From Bdellovibrionales bacterium (GTDB lineage: Bacteria; Myxococcota; XYA12-FULL-58-9; SYDY01), in NCBI GenBank assembly GCA_005801425.1, contig SYDY01000098.1, positions 20,058-84,057 of the forward strand: a stretch of 64,000 nt of DNA, written 5' to 3'. The notes under the pieces are model-generated. The model had not been told where the DNA came from, did no database searches, and saw nothing but the letters and a program-made list of their open reading frames with translations. The translations under genes were made by a program, and so were the position numbers. Position 1 is the first letter of the stretch; every line of letters starts with the position of its first letter. Below are positions 8,678-17,246 of the stretch, piece after piece.

Positions 8678-9688
8678 ATGAACAGCTCAAGCACAGGGAC
8701 TGTGCGAGATGGGGCAACGCCCCTGGTGGAAGCACGTGGTCTCATCAAAGACTATGGCCGCACCCAGGCCGTGCGCGATGTGTCTTTCACCGTATATCGA
8801 GGTGAGGTGGTGGGATTTCTAGGGCCGAACGGCGCAGGGAAAAGCACTACCATGAAAATGCTAACGGGCTATTTGCGCCCCACGGCGGGAAAGGCGTTGG
8901 TGGCTGGCATCAACGTGGCCGAGGATCCCATCGCGGCGCAACGTGTGCTCGGGTATTTGCCCGAAAGCGCGCCCATGTATCTCGACATGATGGTAATCGA
9001 TTTTCTCCATTTTATCGCTGATCTGCGGGGTGTAACGTCCGACGTCAAGCGTGGCCGTATTCGCGCTGCGTGTGAACGCTGTGGCTTGATGGATGTACTT
9101 GGCAAAGATATCGGTCAGCTTTCCAAGGGTTACAGACAGCGCGTGGGTTTGGCTCAGGCACTTCTCCATGATCCCGATCTCTTGATTTTGGATGAACCCA
9201 CGAGCGGGCTTGATCCCAATCAAATCGTGGAGATCCGTGCGCTTATCAAAGATCTTGGTCGTGATAAAACAGTGATTTTATCAACCCATATTTTGCCTGA
9301 AGTTCAGGCCACATGTGATCGTATCATTATCATCAATGACGGTCAGGTGGTCGCAGATGACACGCCTGATGCGCTCACTGGCGAAGGCGCAGGCGCCATG
9401 ATCCGTGTGGTGATGCGCACAGAAAGCTTTGTTGATCCTGCAACCGTACGACATGTTTTGGGCGGATTGCCCGGTGTTTTGCGTGTTGATGTTCAAAATG
9501 CAGGAAGCAACACCCAGGAACTGATCCTGGCGGTGCGTGCAAGTAAAAATGCTGACCCCCGAGAAGCTATTTTCGGCGCGGCGGTGGCCAACCATTGGGT
9601 GTTGTTGGAACTGCACCGGGATCGTGTGTCCCTTGAAGATACATTCCAACGTCTCACGCAAAGGGAGGGTGATCGTCATGCTGCGTAA
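8678..9688 (+). CDS. gldA: ABC transporter ATP-binding protein, GldA-type
   Basis: This is the ATPase of an export-type ABC system. Visible in order: Walker A GPNGAGKST (about residue 50), Q-loop region LPESAPMYLDM, signature LSKGYRQRVGLAQAL, Walker B DLLILDEPTSGLDP, and switch His in LSTHILPEV, followed by a C-terminal region of about 100 residues of the type seen in GldA/CcmA-like ATPases. With the next three genes it forms the four-gene set (ATPase, permease, GldG-like, DUF4340) also found outside gliding Bacteroidetes, where its substrate is unknown. ATG 8678 (GAGGG 9 bases upstream) removes 27 extra codons of the open frame. It overlaps the permease gene by 11 bases. Confidence 0.9.
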   Translation: MNSSSTGTVRDGATPLVEARGLIKDYGRTQAVRDVSFTVYRGEVVGFLGPNGAGKSTTMKMLTGYLRPTAGKALVAGINVAEDPIAAQRVLGYLPESAPMYLDMMVIDFLHFIADLRGVTSDVKRGRIRAACERCGLMDVLGKDIGQLSKGYRQRVGLAQALLHDPDLLILDEPTSGLDPNQIVEIRALIKDLGRDKTVILSTHILPEVQATCDRIIIINDGQVVADDTPDALTGEGAGAMIRVVMRTESFVDPATVRHVLGGLPGVLRVDVQNAGSNTQELILAVRASKNADPREAIFGAAVANHWVLLELHRDRVSLEDTFQRLTQREGDRHAA

Positions 9689-10415
9689 ATCTTGGGTGAT
9701 AGCCCGCCGCGAATTGCAAAGTGCCTTTGATTCGCCGGTGGCATACATTGTGATTGTGACTTTCTTGCTCACAGCAGGAAGTATTTGTTTTCGCGTGCTC
9801 TTTCTTACGGGGCGCGCCGAGATGCGTTTGTTTTTTGAGCCGATGCCTACACCGCTTGCGGTTTTGTTGCCTCCTATGCTGCTGACCATTCTTGCGCCTG
9901 CGGTGACCATGCGTAGTTTTGCCGAAGAGCGTCGCAGCGGCACCCTTGAGTTGATGACCACTTTGCCCATCACCGATTGGCATTTGGTGATCGGCAAATT
10001 TTTAGGAAGCTTTGGCATTATGGTGGCGGCGCTGGCTTTGACGCTGGCATATCCGATCACGATTTCCACGTTGGGCGCTTTGGATTGGGGTCCGGTCATC
10101 GGTGGTTATTTGGGCTTGCTTCTTTATGCTGCAGCGCTGGTTGCCATCGGCATTATGTGTTCCACATTTACGAACAATCAGATCGTGGCATTTATCATGA
10201 GCTTTGTGTTGGGCGTGGTGCTTTATACCATCGGCATCGCGGCGGTTCTTTTGCCTGCGGGATTGGGATCGATCGTCGGTTATGTGTCGGTGACCACACA
10301 TCTTGAAAACTTTGCGCGTGGTCTTATCGATACACGCGATGTGTTTTACTTTCTTACCATCACAGCCTTCGGATTGCTTTTGGCAGAGCGTTCGCTGAGC
10401 AGACAACACGCTTAA
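9678..10415 (+). CDS. gldF: ABC transporter permease, GldF-type
   Basis: The 245-residue protein has six predicted membrane helices: one after the N-terminal WVIARRELQSAFDSPVAY segment, then helices around LLPPMLLTILAPAV, FGIMVAALALTLAYPI, GYLGLLLYAAALVAIGI, FIMSFVLGVVLYTIGIAA and FLTITAFGLLLAE. FAEERRSGTLELMTTLPI is the coupling motif typical of ABC-2 permeases of the GldF/NosY group. It is translationally coupled to the ATPase (11-base overlap) and followed 15 bases later by the GldG-like gene. Its start ATG 9678 has GGAGG about 10 bases upstream within the ATPase coding region. Confidence 0.88.
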   Translation: MLRKSWVIARRELQSAFDSPVAYIVIVTFLLTAGSICFRVLFLTGRAEMRLFFEPMPTPLAVLLPPMLLTILAPAVTMRSFAEERRSGTLELMTTLPITDWHLVIGKFLGSFGIMVAALALTLAYPITISTLGALDWGPVIGGYLGLLLYAAALVAIGIMCSTFTNNQIVAFIMSFVLGVVLYTIGIAAVLLPAGLGSIVGYVSVTTHLENFARGLIDTRDVFYFLTITAFGLLLAERSLSRQHA

Positions 10416-10430
10416 GAAAGGGAGAACATC

Positions 10431-12032
10431 ATGGCTTCATCACGACGTATGGACCGTTTTACTGTCGCGACGGCGGTTCTCGGCATTCTGGTCCTTTTGA
10501 ATGTGCTGGGTTTGCGGGTTTTTGGACGTGCCGATTTAACACGTAATCACGAGTTTAGTTTAAGCAAAGCGAGCATCAGCGCGGTGCATACGCTTGAAGA
10601 TCCAGTGGTTGCCACGGCTTATTTTACGGCCGATATGCCGCCACAGTATGCGATGGTCAATCGTTATGTGCGCGATTTGCTCGATGAATATCATAACCAG
10701 TCGGGTGGAAATTTTAATTATGTGTTTGTCGATCCGGTTGGCAAAGAAACCGATGAAGACAAACAGAAAAAACATGATGTCCAACACGATATCTTTGGTC
10801 GGTCGGTGCGTGAAGCCACGTCCGTCGAAAAAGAGCTGTCCGATTTGGGCATTCCCCCTGTGCAGGTCCAGGTTGCTGAAGATGATCAATGGCAAGTGAA
10901 ACGCGCATATATGGGCATTGCGCTTCGATACAATGATAAAGTTGAAGTGATCCCCGTGGTGAAGGACACCCAAGGGCTTGAATATGAAATCACCACTGCC
11001 ATGCGCAAACTTACAGGCAAAGCGCGGCATACCGTGGGTGTGGTCTATGGCCGTGGTGCGCCTGAGCTTAAAGCAAGTATGAAGCAGTTCGAAACATTGA
11101 TCGGTCAAATGCACAATGTGGAGAATGCGGAATTGGCTTCTGGTAATCCAATACCACCCAATGCGGACGCATTGGTTGTCATCGGTGGGACTGAGCCGTT
11201 CACCGAAGAAGAACAACGAATTTTTGATGGTTATGTCATGGCTGGGAAATCCGTGGCATTTTTGCTGTCTCCTCTCAGTGTCTCGCTTGAAAATTTGCAA
11301 TACAAAGAAGCCAACCACGGTTTGTTTGAGTTGCTTAGAACCTATGGTGCACAAATTGAACCGGGGCTTACCCTGGATGTTGCGAGCGCCAGTATCAACG
11401 TGACAACTCAAATGGAAAACCGTCGCATGATGCAGCAGGTGAGATATCCGTTTCTCATGATGCCACAAGCGCTCAATAGCGATCATCCTGTAACACGAGG
11501 CTTATCGCAAATGGTGTTTCCATTTATGAGCCCTGTGAAAACAACATTTCCTGTCGCGCCAGAAGTGAAAGCCGAAGTGCTTGCATCCAGCAGTCCCAAG
11601 TCGTGGGTGCAGGTTCCGCCATACAATCTTGATCCCATGCAGCGTTGGACGCTTGATGGTGTGACAGGCATGGGCGTGCACGATTTGGTGGTGAGTTTGT
11701 CGGGTAAAATCCCAAGCCATTTTGGTGCAGAATCGAAAGGCAATGGGCGTGTGATTGTGGCCGGAGGTTCAGGCTTTTTGAGCGATCCGTATATGGCTGC
11801 GGGTGTGCCTCCCTTTGTGCTTAATATGCTTGATTGGATGATGTTTGATGATGAACTGTTGTCGGTTCGTACACGCGGTTTATCCTCAGATCCTATCGAT
11901 CCTGAATTGTCGGATACCAAACGCAATTTTGCACGCTACAGCAATATCTTGGGATTGCCCGCATTGTTTATGGCCTACGGCGTGGTTCGATGGCGCCGGC
12001 GTGAACATCGACGATTGAGCGTAAGCCTGTAG
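10431..12032 (+). CDS. gldG: GldG-family ABC transport auxiliary protein
   Basis: One N-terminal membrane helix (VATAVLGILVLLNVLGLRVF) is followed by a large periplasmic domain starting RADLTRNHEFSLSKASISAV, which is the recognisable opening of GldG / ABC_transp_aux proteins; a C-terminal helix (ILGLPALFMAYGVV) and an Arg-rich cytoplasmic tail (RWRRREHRR) end the protein. The family is annotated as the non-ATPase partner of the GldA/GldF transporter, with domains resembling IFT52-type sugar-binding folds, for example LVVIGGTEPFTEEEQRIFDGYV and GRVIVAGGSGFLSDPYM. 533 residues. The start has GGGAGAA 7 bases upstream. The gene is in the middle of the gld-like operon. Confidence 0.88.
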   Translation: MASSRRMDRFTVATAVLGILVLLNVLGLRVFGRADLTRNHEFSLSKASISAVHTLEDPVVATAYFTADMPPQYAMVNRYVRDLLDEYHNQSGGNFNYVFVDPVGKETDEDKQKKHDVQHDIFGRSVREATSVEKELSDLGIPPVQVQVAEDDQWQVKRAYMGIALRYNDKVEVIPVVKDTQGLEYEITTAMRKLTGKARHTVGVVYGRGAPELKASMKQFETLIGQMHNVENAELASGNPIPPNADALVVIGGTEPFTEEEQRIFDGYVMAGKSVAFLLSPLSVSLENLQYKEANHGLFELLRTYGAQIEPGLTLDVASASINVTTQMENRRMMQQVRYPFLMMPQALNSDHPVTRGLSQMVFPFMSPVKTTFPVAPEVKAEVLASSSPKSWVQVPPYNLDPMQRWTLDGVTGMGVHDLVVSLSGKIPSHFGAESKGNGRVIVAGGSGFLSDPYMAAGVPPFVLNMLDWMMFDDELLSVRTRGLSSDPIDPELSDTKRNFARYSNILGLPALFMAYGVVRWRRREHRRLSVSL

Positions 12033-12033
12033 C

Positions 12034-12051
12034 GGCGCAGCTTGCTGCGCC
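12034..12051. repeat. Short palindromic repeat between gldG and the DUF4340 gene
   Basis: GGCGCAG, loop CTTG, CTGCGCC: a perfect 7-bp stem directly after the gldG stop codon. The same core (GCAG, CTTG, CTGC) recurs at 13529-13570 downstream of the next gene, so this is a dispersed repeat, not a unique regulatory site. The hairpin lacks a T-run and lies only 19 bases before the next start, so it may affect mRNA stability or translation inside the operon. Confidence 0.65.
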
Positions 12052-12069
12052 ATATGTATGGAGGGTTTT

Positions 12070-13521
12070 ATGAACAAACGAACTTTAGGTGTCTTATCGG
12101 TTTTTGTAGCACTGTTGGTAGCGGCGTATGTGATGTATCGGGATCCCGCACAAAAGGGCATTCGCAGTTTTGATCTTACCAGGATTGACGCCAATGCGTT
12201 GACCCGTGTGGTACTTAAGGGCGAAAGTACGATTGAGCTTGTGAAGAACAAGGATGGATGGCGGGTGGGCACCAAACTCCCAGCAGATCCAGCGGCCATC
12301 GATGTGCTAAAACGTGTGTTGGCCCAAGCTAAAGTCATGGGTGCGATCACCGAACGTGACAATCGTTATGCCGAGTTTGGTGTTGAGGACAAAAAAGGGA
12401 CCCAGGTTATATTGTTTGCAGGAAATAAATCCGTAGCAGATTTTGTGATTGGGAATGCTTATGAGCAAGGGGCCTATGTACGACTTGATGGCGCTGTCTT
12501 TAAAGTGCCGATGTTGCGCAGTTCACACTTTGCTTTGGATCGTGCCCATTGGCTCGATCGCAGTGTTTTCGCCAACGCTGCAAAAGATGGCAAAGAACTG
12601 AAAATTACCTTGGCTGATGCATCAACGTTAACCATGACGCGCAAAGAAAACGCATGGGTGTTGGCGGATGATGTCAAATTGCCCGAACGTTTTAGGCTCG
12701 ATTCTGCCGCGGTGGATCGCTATGCGGCCGAATTGCTTGCGTTGAATGCGCGCGATGTCCCTGACGAAGCGCCAGCATTTGCTGAAGCTGCATTGGCAAC
12801 ACCTACGTTTACGGTGATTGCAAAACTTCCTACCCAAGAAATTAAAGTTGTTGTGGGAATTGCAGATGCGGGCGCTGTTGCGCGTGTTGAAGGCGGCCTG
12901 ACCTATGTGGTTGATGCGGCGATTGTTGAAAAACTTAAAAAACATGTGATTGATTTTCGTGATCTCTCCGTGATGAAAATTGATCCAGCCAAGATCACAT
13001 CGATACGTTTTGAAGAAGGCAAACGTATTCTTACGTTGAAGAAAACCGGCGAGGCATGGGCCATCGAAAAGAGCACAGAGACAACACCTGAAGGCTTTGC
13101 GTTGGCACTTCCGCAAGTGGAAAATAGACTTCGCGGATTTTCTGGACTTCACGCCGAAGGCCTTGAAGAAACAGAGCCCACCGCTGCTGGACTTAATCGC
13201 CCGGCCATGATCGCATCGCTGACTGACGATGCAGGTGTGAGTATGCAATTGGCCTGTGGTGGGGAATTCAAAGGGGATGGCAATCCATATCGTTACTGCC
13301 GTGGTAATGCCGATGATCGTGTGTATCGTGTGGCATCATCCAGGCTTCAGGGCTTGTTTGCGGGTATCGCGAGCTTTAAAGCCGATCCAGCACAAAAGCC
13401 TTTTGAATTGAATGAGGAAATGTTGCAACAATTGCCACCTGATGTGCGTGCCCAATTCTTGCGCCAAATGCGTACTGAGAAGGGCAAGCAGGCGTTGAGC
13501 AAGCAACTTAATGGTCAGTAG
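12070..13521 (+). CDS. DUF4340 domain protein of the gld-like operon
   Basis: The protein has one N-terminal membrane helix (LGVLSVFVALLVAAYVMY) and a large soluble domain outside the membrane. The DUF4340 pattern is visible as repeats of 'I.L.K..D.W.V' strands (TRVVLKGESTIELVKNKDGW, then a second unit around ITSIRFEEGKRILTLKKTG) separated by helical segments (DRNNRYAEFGVED-like 'YAEFGVEDKKGTQV', then HWLDRSVF). DUF4340 genes regularly follow gldG-like genes, so it is probably an accessory of the transporter. ATG 12070 is preferred because GGAGGG lies 4-9 bases before it; the upstream ATG 12058 overlaps that site. 483 residues. Confidence 0.85.
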   Translation: MNKRTLGVLSVFVALLVAAYVMYRDPAQKGIRSFDLTRIDANALTRVVLKGESTIELVKNKDGWRVGTKLPADPAAIDVLKRVLAQAKVMGAITERDNRYAEFGVEDKKGTQVILFAGNKSVADFVIGNAYEQGAYVRLDGAVFKVPMLRSSHFALDRAHWLDRSVFANAAKDGKELKITLADASTLTMTRKENAWVLADDVKLPERFRLDSAAVDRYAAELLALNARDVPDEAPAFAEAALATPTFTVIAKLPTQEIKVVVGIADAGAVARVEGGLTYVVDAAIVEKLKKHVIDFRDLSVMKIDPAKITSIRFEEGKRILTLKKTGEAWAIEKSTETTPEGFALALPQVENRLRGFSGLHAEGLEETEPTAAGLNRPAMIASLTDDAGVSMQLACGGEFKGDGNPYRYCRGNADDRVYRVASSRLQGLFAGIASFKADPAQKPFELNEEMLQQLPPDVRAQFLRQMRTEKGKQALSKQLNGQ

Positions 13522-13528
13522 GCCGCGC

Positions 13529-13570
13529 GCATAGGGCGCAGGTAGGGGCGTTGCTTGCTGCGCCCTATGC
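13529..13570. repeat. Palindromic repeat with a 13-bp stem downstream of the DUF4340 gene
   Basis: GCATAGGGCGCAG (13529-13541) and CTGCGCCCTATGC (13558-13570) are exact reverse complements around a 16-base loop containing GTAGGGGCG. It carries the same CTTGCTGCGCC core as 12034-12051 and the GTAGGGGCG edge of the repeats at 48273. It ends 17 bases before the proposed metK -35 box, so it may also isolate metK from the gld-like operon. Confidence 0.75.
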
Positions 13571-13587
13571 ACCATGTACGCGACTAT

Positions 13588-13617
13588 TTGACAGGCCATC
13601 GACTGGCACCATAGATT
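13588..13617 (+). promoter_or_regulatory. Candidate sigma-70 promoter of metK
   Basis: A consensus -35 TTGACA (13588-13593) is followed after 18 bases by TAGATT (13612-13617), four of six matches to the -10 consensus. The expected transcript start near 13624 leaves a short leader containing GAGGG before the metK ATG. No SAM riboswitch-like structure fits in this space. Confidence 0.45.
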
Positions 13618-13638
13618 GGGCGCAACGAGGGCCGCCAT

Positions 13639-14790
13639 ATGTCGACTAGAAATTTCCTTTTTACATCCGAATCCGTCACCGAAGGGCATCCGGACAAGAT
13701 CGCCGATCAGATCTCCGATGCCATTCTCGATGAAATTTTGTCTCAAGATCCCCGTGGCCGTGTGGCCTGTGAAACCCTGGTTAAAACAGGAATGGCGATC
13801 ATTGCGGGTGAAATTACCACGACATGTTATGCCGATATGCCAGCGATTGTGCGCGCAACTATCAAGCGCATTGGTTACACTTCCAGTGACATGGGTTTTG
13901 ATTACGAAACCTGCGCTGTGCTTACGGCGATTGATAAGCAGTCACCCGATATCGCCCAAGGGGTGGATGCCAAAGAACAAGGTGCGGGTGATCAAGGCAT
14001 GATGTTTGGTTATGCTTGCGATGAAACCCCTGAGCTTATGCCTGCGCCTATCGCTTATGCCCACCGGCTCGCACGGCGATTGGCCAAGGTTCGTCATGAC
14101 AACTCACTGCCGTTTTTGCGTCCTGACGGAAAAACCCAGGTGACGTTTGAGTACCGTGATGGCAAACCCCACCGTGTGACCACGGTGGTGGTGTCGAGTC
14201 AGCACAGTCCTGATGTCACCAATGAGACATTGCGTGATGCAATCACCTCCGATGTGATTGAACATGAATTGCCAACCCATTTGCGATCCGACAAGATCAC
14301 TTATTTTATCAATCCGACGGGACGTTTTGTGGTGGGCGGACCCCAGGGTGATGCGGGCCTTACAGGACGCAAACTCATCGTAGAGACCTACGGCGGTATG
14401 GGACGTCACGGCGGTGGTGCATTCAGCGGCAAGGATCCAAGCAAAGTGGATCGCAGCGCCGCGTATTATGCACGTTATATCGCAAAAAATATTGTGGCCG
14501 CTAAACTTGCAAGTCGGTGCGAAGTGCAACTTGCCTACGCCATTGGTGTTGCAGAGCCTGTCTCCGTGTCGGTGGATACATTTGGAACATCCTCAGTCGA
14601 TGAGAATCGTATTGCGCGTGGTGTACGTGAAGTATTCAGCGGTCGTCCTGCGGACATCATTCGTGAATTGAAGTTGCTTCGTCCCATTTATCAGAAGACA
14701 GCCGCCTACGGCCATTTTGGACGGGATGACAGCGATTTTACGTGGGAACAAACCGACAAAGTGCAAGCGCTTTTAAGTGCGGTGAAGTAA
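13639..14790 (+). CDS. metK: S-adenosylmethionine synthetase
   Basis: MetK makes S-adenosylmethionine from methionine and ATP in the cytoplasm. The 383-residue product has all family landmarks: [20 protein letters not shown] at the N-terminus (His and Asp for ATP/Mg2+), the hexapeptide [33 protein letters not shown], and the P-loop-like [19 protein letters not shown], ending with TAAYGHFGR. Its length is the family norm. It appears to be a single-gene unit with its own promoter upstream and a dispersed inverted repeat downstream. The start is fixed by family alignment and GAGGG upstream. Confidence 0.97.
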   Translation: MSTRNFLFTSESVTEGHPDKIADQISDAILDEILSQDPRGRVACETLVKTGMAIIAGEITTTCYADMPAIVRATIKRIGYTSSDMGFDYETCAVLTAIDKQSPDIAQGVDAKEQGAGDQGMMFGYACDETPELMPAPIAYAHRLARRLAKVRHDNSLPFLRPDGKTQVTFEYRDGKPHRVTTVVVSSQHSPDVTNETLRDAITSDVIEHELPTHLRSDKITYFINPTGRFVVGGPQGDAGLTGRKLIVETYGGMGRHGGGAFSGKDPSKVDRSAAYYARYIAKNIVAAKLASRCEVQLAYAIGVAEPVSVSVDTFGTSSVDENRIARGVREVFSGRPADIIRELKLLRPIYQKTAAYGHFGRDDSDFTWEQTDKVQALLSAVK

Positions 14791-14830
14791 ACTCTGATCT
14801 CCCCAAGTAGAATCGGTCGTACTCTCCAGC

Positions 14831-14922
14831 GTCATCCCCGCGAAGGTGGGGATCCAGAAAGTACGGTATTCCGCCATAGTTCAACTTATGAATGACTGGA
14901 TCCCCGCTTTAGCGTGGATGAC
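14831..14922. repeat. Dispersed inverted repeat (GTCATCCCCGCG family) between metK and uppP
   Basis: Two 27-base arms, 14831-14857 and 14896-14922, are imperfect reverse complements (GTCATCCCCGCGAAGG... against ...TTTAGCGTGGATGAC), each also internally palindromic, separated by 38 bases. The same unit occurs at 24544-24611 in the opposite arm order. This GTCATCCCCGCG/GGATCCAG sequence resembles small non-coding repeats spread through many proteobacterial genomes. The rest of the 149-base gap shows nothing else. Confidence 0.8.
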
Positions 14923-14939
14923 GACAGAGAGAAGGCAAC

Positions 14940-15743
14940 ATGCAAGAAGCGGTAGGGACGTCTGAAGCGGCACTTTTGGGAACGGTTCAGGGCCTTACGG
15001 AATTTTTCCCGGTGTCAAGTTCGGGACACTTGGTGATTGCGGGTTATTTTTTAGGACTGCGCGAAAGCCATTTGGGTTTTGATCTTCTTTTGCATATTGC
15101 GACACTCATTGCAGTGGTGTTTTTTTATAGGACATCCATCGGAAATATTCTCAAGGCGTGTGCACAATGGGCCACGGGTCGTGGTGGTGATCAAGATTCA
15201 CTGCGCATGGCCGGTTTTATTCTGTTGGGATCGATTCCAACGGGGATCATCGGATTGTTTGGCCATGATCTGGTGGTGGGGCCCATGCAATCGCCGCGCT
15301 TTGTGGCGACCATGCTGCTGGTGACGGGGATCCTGTTGTTTGTGGTGCGCGGTTTAGGCGATCAAGGCCGTGAGATCCGCGCGATGACCTGGAAAGATGC
15401 ATTGTTGATTGGCATTGTTCAGGGCATTTCGGTGATCCCAGGTATCAGTCGTTCTGGATCGACGATTGTTGCGGCATTGGGGCTTGGTTTGCACCCAAGA
15501 CTTGCCGCGCAATATTCATTTTTGATGTCGATCCCAGCTGTGGCGGGTGCAACGTTTCTTGAAGGATTTCAAGCAGGGTATTCAGGCATTTCGATGATGT
15601 CTGCTGTTGTTGGAATGCTGGCATCTGGATTGTGTGGATTGCTTGCGTTATCTTTCTTTGTGCCTTTGGTGGTGCGTGGGCATTTATATCACTTTTCTTG
15701 GTATTTGTTTCCGGTGGCTGTCATCACTCTTGTGCTTGTGTGA
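14940..15743 (+). CDS. uppP: Undecaprenyl-diphosphatase (BacA/UppP family)
   Basis: This inner-membrane enzyme removes a phosphate from undecaprenyl pyrophosphate to recycle the lipid carrier for cell-wall synthesis; it also confers bacitracin resistance. The two family signatures are present: GLTEFFPVSSSGHLVI near the N-terminus and GISVIPGISRSGSTI after the middle, the latter with the catalytic Arg/Ser region. At least seven hydrophobic segments are visible in 267 residues, the family length. It stands alone between a repeat and the glutamine-synthetase-family gene, which starts 48 bases later. Confidence 0.95.
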   Translation: MQEAVGTSEAALLGTVQGLTEFFPVSSSGHLVIAGYFLGLRESHLGFDLLLHIATLIAVVFFYRTSIGNILKACAQWATGRGGDQDSLRMAGFILLGSIPTGIIGLFGHDLVVGPMQSPRFVATMLLVTGILLFVVRGLGDQGREIRAMTWKDALLIGIVQGISVIPGISRSGSTIVAALGLGLHPRLAAQYSFLMSIPAVAGATFLEGFQAGYSGISMMSAVVGMLASGLCGLLALSFFVPLVVRGHLYHFSWYLFPVAVITLVLV

Positions 15744-15791
15744 TCAAAATAATACGAACCATGCCTCTTGCTGCCAAACCATGAGGTCTCT

Positions 15792-17150
15792 ATGGATCAC
15801 CATGCATTGTTAAAGCGCATCGAAGCCAGCAACGATCCTCGCATTAAAGTGGCCATTACCGATCTGGATGGCATTCTTCGTGGTAAGTACATCAACAAAC
15901 AAAAATTTCAATCGGCGCTTCAAGGCGGCTTTGGTTTTTGCAATGTGGTGTTTGGTTGGGACATGACCGATTCCTGTTACGACAATGCGTCGTATACCGG
16001 TTGGCATAGCGGATATCCCGATGTGACCGCACAGATTGACCTTTCTACATTTCGCACGGTGCCGTGGGACAATCATGTTCCATTCTTTTTGGGTGAATTC
16101 GTGAATGAGGCAGGGGCGCCCCTTGAAATATGTCCTCGGCAACTTTTAAAACGCGTGATTGCGAAGGCCGAATCCATGGGCCTGCATCCTGTGTTTGCGT
16201 GTGAATACGAATTTTTTAATTTCAAAGAAACAGCGCAAAGTTTTGCAGCCAAAGGCTATCGCGATCCTGAACCCATTACGCCGGGCATGTTTGGTTATTC
16301 TTTGCTGCGTGCAGGGCAAAATCGTGATTATCTAAAAGCGCTGTTTGAAGAACTTACTGCGTTTGATATTCCTGTGGAAGGTTTGCACACGGAAACAGGA
16401 CCAGGTGTTTTGGAAGCTGCGATTGTGTACACGGATGCGCTGGCAGCGGCCGATCGTGCGGTGTTGTTTAAAACGGCGACCAAAGAAATTGCAGCGCGAT
16501 TTGGGATCATGCCCACCTTCATGGCGAAGTGGAACAGCAGTTTGCCTGGCAGCGGTGGGCATATGCATCAAAGCATGTGGGATGCTGAGGGTAAGAACAA
16601 TGTCTTCTACGACAAAAAAAATCCCCACGGGATGAGTGCGCTGTTTAAGCATTATCTCGCAGGCCAATTGCAATTGATGCCTGACATGCTTGCGTTGTAC
16701 GCACCTACGATAAACAGCTACAAACGCCTTGTGGAAGGCATGTGGGCACCCACACGGCCTGCATGGTCTGTGGACAATCGCACGGCCAGTTTACGTGTGA
16801 TTCCAGGAAGCAGCAAAGCGACGCGTCTTGAAACACGTGTTGCTGGCGCCGATGCCAATCCGTATCTTGCCATGGCAGCTGCACTGGCGTCGGGGCTTTA
16901 CGGAATAGAAAACAAACTTCCTCTGACGCAATCGCCTGTGCAGGGCAGTGCTTATGGCGCTTCGGACACATCGTTGTTGCCGCGTGATTTGGCGCAAGCC
17001 ACCGCAGTGCTTTCTGGTTCAAAAATTGCTTCGGAAATTTTGGGCGAAACATTTGTGAAGCATTTTGTGCAAACGCGTGAATGGGAATGGCGCGAATATC
17101 GCAAAGCCGTCACCGACTGGGAACTCAAACGTTATTTTGAGATCATTTAA
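15792..17150 (+). CDS. Glutamine synthetase family gamma-glutamylamine ligase
   Basis: The 452-residue protein has the glutamine synthetase catalytic core: FACEYEFFNF (metal-binding Glu), GLHTETGPGVLEAAI, the ATP/glutamate block GSGGHMHQSMWD, and the C-terminal NRTASLRVIPGS...RLETRVAGADANPYLAMAAAL. It lacks the adenylylation-loop features of biosynthetic GlnA and starts with a short N-terminal region (KVAITDLDGILRGKYI), as in PuuA/GlnA3/GlnA4-type enzymes that glutamylate amines such as putrescine or ethanolamine. The downstream iron alcohol dehydrogenase and class I amidotransferase-type hydrolase support such a catabolic role. ATG 15792 has GAGG 5 bases upstream; an ATG at 15768 is a weaker alternative. 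The amine substrate is not determined. Confidence 0.88.
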   Translation: MDHHALLKRIEASNDPRIKVAITDLDGILRGKYINKQKFQSALQGGFGFCNVVFGWDMTDSCYDNASYTGWHSGYPDVTAQIDLSTFRTVPWDNHVPFFLGEFVNEAGAPLEICPRQLLKRVIAKAESMGLHPVFACEYEFFNFKETAQSFAAKGYRDPEPITPGMFGYSLLRAGQNRDYLKALFEELTAFDIPVEGLHTETGPGVLEAAIVYTDALAAADRAVLFKTATKEIAARFGIMPTFMAKWNSSLPGSGGHMHQSMWDAEGKNNVFYDKKNPHGMSALFKHYLAGQLQLMPDMLALYAPTINSYKRLVEGMWAPTRPAWSVDNRTASLRVIPGSSKATRLETRVAGADANPYLAMAAALASGLYGIENKLPLTQSPVQGSAYGASDTSLLPRDLAQATAVLSGSKIASEILGETFVKHFVQTREWEWREYRKAVTDWELKRYFEII

Positions 17151-17246
17151 AAATGGGGACATTTCAGAATTACGCGTCATTGCTACTATTTCGAGCACAC
17201 TTCTTGCATAAGCATCATGATTTGCGCGTCTTGATTTGCTTTGTGC

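Noticed and set aside
9281..10099. 272-codon minus-strand frame across the ABC ATPase and permease genes
   Set aside because: Spans two well-supported genes on the plus strand and has no recognisable family or Shine-Dalgarno.
10560..11486. 308-codon open frame on the minus strand
   Set aside because: Lies wholly inside gldG on the other strand; product is rich in His/Phe with no domain pattern, as expected of an antisense shadow.
12628..13248. 206-codon minus-strand frame
   Set aside because: Antisense to the DUF4340 gene; cysteine/arginine-rich composition typical of shadow frames.
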